Shown here piece by piece: positions 56,785-64,000 of a DNA stretch of 64,000 bases (within the stretch, counting starts at the first letter, position 1; each line of letters opens with the position of its first letter). The position numbers were made by a program, and so were the translations under genes. The notes under the pieces were generated by a model. That model was not told the origin of the DNA. It saw only the letters and a list, made by a program, of their open reading frames with translations, and made no database searches. The stretch spans positions 83,424,272 through 83,488,271 of the forward strand of contig CM042160.1 of the NCBI GenBank assembly GCA_023376005.1. Direction: 5' to 3'. The DNA comes from Doryteuthis pealeii (Eukaryota > Mollusca > Cephalopoda > Myopsida > Loliginidae).

Positions 56785-57085
56785 ATGTTGTCGGTTGGTT
56801 GGATTTTACAGCATGTTAATTCTTGTTGGGTTATTTTATGCCAAAGACATTGTTTTATTCATTCTTGATGGGTATTGAATTAAAAAAAAAAAGTAAATAA
56901 AAAAACAACAACATTTTTTTCTATTTAATCCACAGATGGGACCCAAACAGGTACTACCACTCTGGGTAAGAGTAAACCTAGGAGTTATGGCAATGAAGGG
57001 GTACTCCACATTCACCAGAGCTCCAAAATTGGAACTTCACCATTAGATGTAGTTTAACATCATACCCAGGACACTTCAAGTTGTA
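56785..57085 (-). mobile_element. Retroelement 3' end (families E/C)
   Basis: 'ggttggttggattttacagc' leads into 'gggttattttatgcc', then an A-rich spacer, 'tttaatccacagatgggacc' and 'aggtactaccactctgggta'. Inverse orientation of 50051-50366 and 36200-36512. Confidence 0.65.
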
Positions 57086-57434
57086 AATAAATTTCAATTC
57101 AGAAAGAATTGACTAGGAAATAATACTCAAGATTTTTTTTCTTTCTTTTTTAAAAACTTGATCTTGATTTTTCTAATTCAATAAAAACAGATCAGAAAGT
57201 GAATTAAATTAGCGGAAATTGGAGATGTGTTCAAGGCCATTTCCTTTTGGCCAGTAATGAACCACATTTGAATAATCTTTTAATAAAATACTTTCTAGCA
57301 TAGAACATATCACCCCCCCCCCTCTCTCTCGTACAAAACAGTTTATTTACTGCTAATTATTTGTCTGAATTTTAAGTTTAGAAGGTCAAAAAATTCACTC
57401 TGGATTGTCCAGTTCGACTCCTGGATATAAGGGT

Positions 57435-57515
57435 TGAATTCAGTTTGAATTCCATTAAGAATGAATAAAACAAAACGTTTCTGGCATAAAATCCATCCAT
57501 CCATCCATCCATCCA
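57435..57515 (+). repeat. Family C-like tail with (ATCC)n
   Basis: 'attaagaatgaataaaacaa' and 'ggcataaaatccatcc' followed by an (ATCC)n array. Confidence 0.5.
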
Positions 57516-57847
57516 AGTAAACTTTACAAAAACTGCTGATGAAGATGAGAATCAAACTCACGCTAGGTGATCCCAATGGACACCCTCTCCCCCTTTCAAA
57601 GTTTGGACCTCCAAGCTTTGAACAATATGTTTATGAAAATTTAATTAACTTTTATATATTTTCTTTTTGTACATATCACAGCATTTATTAGACATAGCAG
57701 CTACCATTTAGTTTCATCATTGGTTTTGTTATCTTCCAAAAATAATTGGTAAATTCTTAAAAAAGAATTTTATTTGAAATGACTAAAATTAACTTGCATC
57801 GTCTCTTTTCCTAAACAATTAAGAGTAATATTTAGGTTTTTCAAACA

Positions 57848-58170
57848 GTTGTCCTCATCTTTATTTTTATATACACAATATTTCGACCAGTGTACCCTCC
57901 GACCTTCTTCAGGTGTTTCTAATTGAACGTAGAAACCTTCTCAAACTTGGGAGCCATCACAGAACTTTGAACCGAACCCTTTATTTAATCCATTGGGGTA
58001 AATTGTTCTTATTCTGTTAAACATGTCTGGATACAAGTGTTAAGCTAGGTTAAGTATTCTGTGTTGTCATCACCAGTGGTCAGGATTGAACCTGCAATCT
58101 CCTGATGACTATCACTTAGAACTGTATTAACTCAATCCCTATATTCATTTTGCCATGTAACTGACAAATT
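57848..58170. mobile_element. Family D left part with tRNA-like segment
   Basis: 'gtcctcatctttatttttat', 'gtaccctccgaccttcttca' and, at 58085-58160, the minus-strand tRNA-like boxes seen in 53034-53112. A matching right end is at 59175-59275, so the element may span 57848-59275. Confidence 0.65.
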
Positions 58171-59170
58171 GTTTTAAAAAATTCAGTTGGATAATTAAAA
58201 TAAATATTTTTCTTCTTTTGACGGTTATTTATTTTTAATTCATCCTAAAAATATTGATAAAAAATAAAACAAATAATATAAGTACAGTTATGGTTCTATG
58301 GTGCCATTGATATCTCAGAATCTTGGCTCCAAATGTGGGCCAACACTTTTTGTCACAGAACTGAATGAGGATGAATTAATCTAAGCTGTGACTTTGTGTC
58401 AGCAGCTGGTTGGAAAGAGTTGCCAAGTGTTGGCAACTCAAAAACACAAGAAGACACTCTGTTGCAAAAATATAATAATTTATTTGGTACACAATTTCTG
58501 TGCATCATTATAAATCACATGTAGAATAACAGTTTGTTTGGGGGGGGGGTTTAAACAAGGATCAATTCGCCTGGTGGTATTTTGCATAAGTGCGGTACCT
58601 GATTAGGAGAGGAATCTTAGCGTACAGTCAGTATCAAGCAGTGTCTTTTTTCTATCTAATCACTTCTATCTCCCGCTCATCCTATCACCTATGATTTCTG
58701 GAGTGTTTAAAAAGATTTCCACCCGGGAAATAATTTATTTCTATTGGTTAATTTTTTCTCTCCCTTCAATCCTTATTTTTCAACTTAAATGAAAAATTCC
58801 AAATAATTTGGGAATTTGTATTTTTCATTTGCTTAACTCTGAATATTATTTTCCATTGAATTTCGAACGTGTTTGTTTTGTTTTGGATTTGCATACCAAG
58901 TCATAATTCAAACACATTGTTATAATCTTTTACAAGACATTGACACAAATATAACATTTAATAACAACCACTGACATTTGTTTACATTTTTGATATGCAC
59001 AACAAAATCAGTGGGTTCCACTCTTTACTGTATTTCATATTCAAATAAATGCATTTTTACCAGGTGAATTGTCATTTAGTTGATGCAACAGAAAGGTAAA
59101 CATTGACAATTAAACAGTTTAATTCTGGTTTGATTAAAAATTCAGTTTAGATTATCCAAAATAAGCAGAG
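58170..59170. other. Unassigned interior between two family D ends
   Basis: No transposase, SINE or exon recognised. It contains 'gccaagtgttggcaactc', a short palindrome at about 58423-58440, and a poly-G run at 58539-58550. It is either the long interior of a family D element or host sequence between two independent ends. Confidence 0.35.
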
Positions 59171-59174
59171 TTCA

Positions 59175-59275
59175 ACGAAAAACACCTGAAGAAGGCTGGA
59201 GGGCATATCGGCTGAAACTGTGTATATAACAATAAAGATGAAGACAACAGTCCAAATAATCCAAATAAATAAAAT
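59175..59275. mobile_element. Family D right end
   Basis: 'cacctgaagaaggctggagg', 'atatcggctgaaactgtgta' and 'caataaagatgaagacaaca' are the complement of the D left end. Confidence 0.65.
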
Positions 59276-59377
59276 TTGAATTTTAAATTGAAGGAAGTTC
59301 AAAAAAGGAAATTATTCAGTGATTGAAAAGAAAAATTTATTTTTCTTAATAGGCAGACCATCCAACAATTTTAAGTG

Positions 59378-59421
<44 letters not shown>

Positions 59422-60281
59422 CTCTGTATATAATCTAAAAGGTTTATTATACATTGACCTCTCTTTAGTGATTTAAAAATTCACTGTATTTATACATACT
59501 GGATCATACAATAATAATACAGTGTGTCTTAGAAATCACATATAGAATCATCACTCACTACCAAGTTTTGGATACCTGCCATCATATATATATATATATA
59601 TAATTAAATAAAAGAGTCATGTATGTTTTGGTATGAGTTGACTCAGAAAATAGATGTCATTGAACATTAAAATAGCGCATACACCTTTAATAATAAGGGA
59701 ATGTTTATAATAAGGAAAAGTACAAAATTTAGTTTGATTTTTATTCACTGAATGCTATAATTCAATAATTAAAAATCAATTGATTTGTGGAACTCTTCAC
59801 AGTTTTTTTATAAGTTCTCAAAAAGAAATAAACTATTGATAGAATAAACAAATAATTTTCATTTGAATTAATATGCAACATTTTCCTGCCAACAAACATG
59901 GACACATGTTTAATTCTTAGCTTCTTTTTATTGTTACATTTTTTTTTAAGGGGTAAAAAAGAAAAGAAATGAATAGAGTTGTTATCAACTCAACAGGCAA
60001 TTAAAATAGGAATATAGATTGTTGTCCTATGTACAGAAAAAAAGTTTTATAAGAAATAAAATTGTTTCAAATCACTCATGAGTTTAGGGCAACATTTGTA
60101 AAAGTAATATTTTGAATGTAAAAATAAATAAACAAATATTGTAATATGCAAATACTTAGCGAATTTTAAAAAATTTGATAGGGAATTTGCTGAAGTATTT
60201 TCCTCTTTTTCCCCTTACTCTCTTATTCCCTGGTGTTCGTAAAATCCTTTTAGTCCAGTCATGGACCAGGTGCTTCTGATA

Positions 60282-60290
<9 letters not shown>
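59275..60290. other. AT-rich sequence with (TA)n arrays
   Basis: TA arrays at 59381-59420 and 59584-59602. No recognisable coding or RNA feature. By position it may be intron of the Smad2/3 gene. Confidence 0.4.
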
Positions 60291-60350
<60 letters not shown>

Positions 60351-60374
60351 TAGAGAGAGAGAGAGAGAGAGAGT
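60284..60374. repeat. (TG)n(TA)n(GA)n compound microsatellite
   Basis: Three dinucleotide runs in succession. Confidence 0.95.
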
Positions 60375-60589
60375 GATTGAAAATATACCCTTATATATTA
60401 ATTTTTTCTTTTATTTAGTTTTTCAAAATCTAATGCATTCTTTTTTTTTATCTCTCTAGAAATAAACTGTTTGCAAATTGTAGTGTTCCTTCCTTAATAG
60501 CGAGTTGTTGGTCATGAATTCGGGGGGAGGGGGTGTTCTACAAAGAAAATCTCAAACACCGAAACAAAAGTTTTTAAATGTTGCCAGGA

Positions 60590-60795
60590 GTTTTTTTTTT
60601 TTTTTTATTATTCCCTTTTTCTTTGTTTTTTTTGTAAATAAATAGTTTTATCCAGTCTGGAGTGAAACCAAATTAAAAAAAAAATTTATAAAAAAAAAAA
60701 AAAAAAAAAGAAAGAAAAAGAAAGAAAAAGAAAGATATATATATATAATAAATAAATAAATAAAAATAAATAAAAATAAATAAATAAAAAGTAAA
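60590..60795. repeat. Poly-T/poly-A and (AAAT)n low complexity
   Basis: T run at 60591-60606, A run at 60688-60708, (AAAGA)n and (AAAT)n up to 60790. It lies just downstream (minus sense) of the Smad2/3 exon's donor site. Confidence 0.85.
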
Positions 60796-60810
60796 ACCGA
60801 AGTTAATTAC

Positions 60811-60954
60811 CTGGTATATTGAAAGTATTTTCATCAACTCCAGCAGGGAAATCCGTGTTTGGTACTGTAGTTGCATAGTCATTTAATGGTGGGAAGCTTT
60901 CCCTCGGAGGAATCTCATTGGGCTGGTGTCGAGGAACCAAAACCGGGGGAAGAA
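60811..60954 (-). CDS. SMAD2/3: Internal exon of a Smad2/3 orthologue (MH1-linker junction)
   Basis: A receptor-regulated Smad of the TGF-beta/activin branch carries signals from phosphorylating type I receptors to nuclear target genes, with Smad4 as partner. The 144-bp exon encodes 47 full residues beginning LPPVLVPRH, the invariant end of MH1, followed by NEIPP, FPPLNDY and DFPAGVDE. From knowledge of the family, Smad2/3 has TEIPAEFPPLDDY and FPAG at these positions, whereas Smad1/5 has SEFNPQH, so this is Smad2/3. The acceptor is a T-rich tract ending CTGCAG just before 60954; the donor is CAG|GTAATT at 60810/60801. It enters with two bases of a split Val codon and leaves with one base G. 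Flanking exons should lie above 61000 (MH1) and below 60800 (linker, MH2), but I find none in the window. The ATG-started frame at 60803-61024 reads through the acceptor and is not a true start. Confidence 0.87.
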
Positions 60955-61141
60955 CTGCAGAAAAAATATCAGTGTAAATCAGTGTGGTACGAGAGCGAGA
61001 CCGAGAAAAAGAAAGTGTTTTCATGGCGCTGATGAGTGGACTAAAGTTATGGTACCAACCAGCAATGACAGGACGGACACAACAAATAATGAAGACTTGG
61101 AAAATTTTCTATTGACACTGAGCAATTATCAGTTTCTGTGA

Positions 61142-61320
61142 TAGTTGACTTGTAAGCTGGGTAAGACAACCCCCCCCCCACTCAGGTGTTGATTGGAGAC
61201 GCACTGAATTGAGCACAGTAAAAACAAATGAATAAATAAATGAATAAAATAAAATAAACAACAGGACACAACAATTGAAAAAGAAACAACTCAGCCAACA
61301 AATAAGATATTATTCTTAGT
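61142..61320. other. Unassigned sequence, presumed intron
   Basis: Poly-C run (61170-61179) and (AAAT)n-like sequence. No exon signal seen. Confidence 0.35.
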
Positions 61321-61329
61321 GCAAAGGAA

Positions 61330-62810
61330 GAACATATTTATAGATAGATATAAAGTGAGATATAGAGATTGATATGAACAGGCTGAGATAGATAGATCGG
61401 TAGATCGATAGATATTGATAGATCGGTAGATAGATATGAACAGGCTGAGATCGGTAGATAGATAGATAGATATGAACAGGCTGAGATCGGTAGATCGATA
61501 GATATAGATAGATAGACAGATAGATATGAACAGGCTGAGATAGATAGATAGATAGATATGAACAGGCTGAGATAGATAGATCGATAGATATAGATAGATA
61601 TGATAGATAGATAGATATAGATAGATCGATAGATATGAACAGGCTGAGATCGGTAGATAGATAGATAGATATGAACAGGCTGAGATAGATGATAGATAGA
61701 TCGATAGATAGATAGATAGATATGAACAGGCTGAGATCGGTAGATCGATAGATATAGATAGATCGGTAGATAGATAGATAGATATGAACAGGCTGAGATC
61801 GGTAGATCGATAGATATAGATAGATCGGTAGATAGATAGATAGATATGAACAGGCTGAGATCGGTAGATCGATAGATATAGATAGATCGATAGATAGATA
61901 GATATGAACAGGCTGAGATCGTAGATCGATAGATATAGATAGATCGGTAGATAGATAGATAGATATGAACAGGCTGAGATCGGTAGATCGATAGATATAG
62001 ATAGATATGAACAGGCTGAGATCGATAGAGATAGATATAGATAGATCGGTAGATAGATAGATATGAACAGGCTGAGATAGATAGATATAGATAGGTAGGT
62101 AGATCGATAGATAGATATAGATAGGTAGGTAGATCGATAGATAGATATAGATAGGTAGATCGATAGATAGATATAGATAGGTAGGTAGATCGATAGATAT
62201 AGATAGATATAGATAGGTAGTAGATCGATAGATATAGATAGTAGGTAGGTAGATCGTATAGATCGATAGATATAGATATAGATATAGATAGATAGGTAGA
62301 TCGATAGATATAGATATAGATAGATAGGTAGATCGATAGATATAGATATAGATAGATAGGTAGATCGATAGATATAGATATAGATAGATAGGTAGATCGA
62401 TAGATATAGATATAGATAGATAGGATAGATAGATATAGATATAGATATAGATCGATAGTAGGTAGGTAGATCGATAGATAGGTAGATAGATCGATAGATA
62501 GGTAGATAGATCGATAGGTAGGTAGATCGATAGATAGATAGATAGATAGGTAGGTAGATCGATAGATAGATAGATAGATAGGTAGGTAGGTAGGTAGATC
62601 GATAGATAGAGATAGGTAGGTAGGTAGATAGATAGGTAGGTAGGTAGATCGATAGATAGATAGGTAGGTAGATCGATAGATAGATAGGTAGGTAGATCGA
62701 TAGATAGATAGGTAGGTAGGTAGATCGATAGGTAGGTAGATAAGAACAAATTCAGATATGAACAGACTGAGATAAAACTAATTATCAACAGACTGAGATA
62801 GATACATAAG
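61330..62810. repeat. Complex GATA/GATC/GGTA minisatellite
   Basis: About 1.4 kb built of GATA, GATC and GGTA tetramers. In the left 700 bp the motif 'tatgaacaggctgagat' recurs 14 times at 30-80 bp spacing, producing a higher-order unit of about 62 bp between 61722 and 61967. The right 650 bp lacks the motif and is (GATA)n(GGTA)n(TCGA) mosaic, until two degenerate 'gaacagactgagata' copies at about 62756 and 62787 close the array. The 508-codon minus frame is a translation of the repeat (YLSI-type) and not a gene. Confidence 0.95.
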
Positions 62811-62974
62811 TATGTGACAATGCAACTCTCTGCAATGTTCAAAAATGGTTAATTATAAAACTGTCCATTTAAAAAAAAATTTTTTTATTTCAAATTTTTT
62901 CTTTTCAGAAAAGAAACAAAATCCAACTCTATTCCTTTTGATTTAATCCCATAAATAAATACGAAAGGCATTCT

Positions 62975-63160
62975 AGTTTAAAGGGGTCAGATCAAAAGTT
63001 CTTAGGCTAACCAAGATACTCTCATTGAATGTGACCAAATGAAGTTTATTTTTCAACATATTTCCTCTTGTGATCCATATACTTCTTCCATAGGTGTTGC
63101 AATGCTTGGATCCCATTGGTAAAAAAAAGAAGGTCATCAACAGCAGATATGAAGTCATCA
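62975..63160 (-). mobile_element. Mariner-like transposase C-terminus and 3' end
   Basis: Minus-strand residues GIQALQHLWKKYMDHKRKY ending VEK and a stop (63046-63048) match the usual C-terminal end of Tc1/mariner transposases, where a G-hydrophobic-x-x-L-x-x-RW-like segment precedes the last acidic residues. The catalytic DDE/D residues are absent. The following 'gatctgacccctttaa' may be the 3' terminal repeat. Confidence 0.6.
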
Positions 63161-63440
63161 TAACTCACTTTGGGTTATTTAATGCCGAATCAAGTGATTT
63201 TGATATCAGGTTGCTTACAGTACCTGTTGTTGCTTAAGTGGTGACTTGGTTAAGTATTGAACAGGCTTATTGCTGTTTAACTTCCCTTTGGTGATCCAGA
63301 AGGAATCAGTGCTTTCAGTAATACCTTGGGGGTATGGCAACCAGTCTAGAAGGAAAACTTTCAATTCAAACCTGTTAAACTCCAAATTGACCAAAGTGTT
63401 GCATCATGATTGCATGGAGGGGTTGGGTAAATACATACAC
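63160..63440 (+). mobile_element. C-like unit fused to SINE A 3' end
   Basis: 'gggttatttaatgccgaatc', 'ggttgcttacagtacctg', 'gtgatccagaaggaatcagt', then 'tatggcaaccagtctag' and 'ggaggggttgggtaaatac'. Same composite as 56455-56640, with its first part like 53760-53880. Confidence 0.7.
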
Positions 63441-63458
63441 ACAGAAAAAGAAAAATTG

Positions 63459-63459
<1 letters not shown>

Positions 63460-63512
<53 letters not shown>
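63460..63512. repeat. (GA)n microsatellite
   Basis: An uninterrupted GA run about 50 bp long. Confidence 0.97.
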
Positions 63513-63515
<3 letters not shown>

Positions 63516-63659
63516 GCTTGTAGGAAATATATTTTTTTTAAAACAAATTGAGTGCAAGACAACAGCTGGTAATAAATTTTGCCTCACTGTAAAGTTTCGT
63601 AGATGTATTCTATAATCTATATATGAATACTTGTTTTCGTTAATTGTAAGAACCATTAT

Positions 63660-64000
63660 CATCTTGCAACAACCTCTGTTCAAAAAATGAAAATGAAAAG
63701 AAAAAGAAAAAGAAAGACTGTCCAAATTGTTCAAGATGAAATGTAAAAATGTAAATCCTGATTATCTGATGTTGCTTATCCGACGAATTCTTAAATAATG
63801 GATCATTCTGTTTTATAAAGTACAGGAAGAAAAAGGACATGCTATACAAAAAATATAAGAAAGAAAGAAAAAGAGAGTAGGGGAAAGATGTGGAAGGAGG
63901 TGAGGGCACGGAAGCAATAATACTAATCTGTTTCAATCGAACATTATAAAAAGAACGAAAGAAAGAAAAAAAAAAGTGTGAGAGTGTTAAATCAAGATTA
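63660..64000 (-). repeat. Family G copy, cut by the window end
   Basis: 'tcctgattatctgatgttgc', 'atggatcattctgttttata', 'gacatgctatacaaaaaa' and 'gtgttaaatcaagatta' follow the order of 42940-43325. Confidence 0.75.

Noticed and set aside
60803..61024. ATG at 61024 as the start of the Smad-like protein
   Set aside because: Residues before LPPVLVPRH do not resemble MH1, and a strong splice acceptor lies exactly at the similarity boundary, so the upstream codons are intronic.
61330..62100. CRISPR-like array from regularly spaced 17-base motif
   Set aside because: Spacers are themselves GATA repeats of varying length, the context is an animal genome, and no cas genes exist.
61316..62842. 508-codon minus-strand open frame
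   Set aside because: It is a translation of the GATA/GATC minisatellite (Tyr-Leu-Ser-Ile repeats). Tetramer arrays with few stops commonly stay open; no domain is present.

Overview
This is an animal nuclear window, AT-rich and dominated by repeats. One stretch supports a host protein-coding gene: a 144-bp internal exon on the minus strand (60811-60954). Its product matches the MH1-to-linker boundary of the TGF-beta/activin signal transducer Smad2/3, and it has good splice sites on both sides. The rest is transposable-element (TE) debris, microsatellites and unassigned AT-rich sequence. The combination of tRNA-derived SINEs, non-LTR retrotransposon 3' ends, fold-back MITEs and (TA)n, (GA)n and (GATA)n arrays suggests a lophotrochozoan, probably a mollusc. 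That placement is inference; the sequence does not settle the class.

Layout. 1-17.6 kb is an ordinary repeat mosaic. It contains two SINE families (called A and B here), a MITE with long terminal inverted repeats (family D), a hAT-like element with its target duplication inside an older LINE tail, telomere-type repeats in the loop of an inverted repeat, an LTR-like element splitting a SINE, and a cluster of LINE 3' ends (14.8-17.2 kb). 17.6-26.67 kb is unusually noisy sequence whose last 6.2 kb is a degraded inverted repeat folding near 23580. A gap of exactly 100 Ns follows (26667-26766). From 26767 to about 46130 the window is one near-perfect 19.4-kb palindrome folding at about 36550, so each TE on the left arm (SINE B, LINE reverse transcriptase, mariner 5' end, several MITEs) recurs inverted on the right arm. 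46.1-64 kb is a repeat mosaic again, containing the Smad2/3 exon and a complex 1.4-kb GATA-type minisatellite.

Interpretation. Both contig ends flanking the gap are fold-back structures, and the arms of the larger one differ mainly by small indels in simple sequence. This is most easily explained by strand-switch or missed-adapter long reads at contig ends, although a real young palindrome is not excluded. I found no operon-like gene set, CRISPR array, rRNA gene or functional tRNA gene. Nearly all open reading frames are translations of microsatellites, antisense TE sequence or chance. The biologically informative content is the Smad2/3 exon and several nested insertions that give a relative chronology of TE families: LINE then hAT; SINE A then LTR; repeat G then LINE; a TIR element then SINE B.
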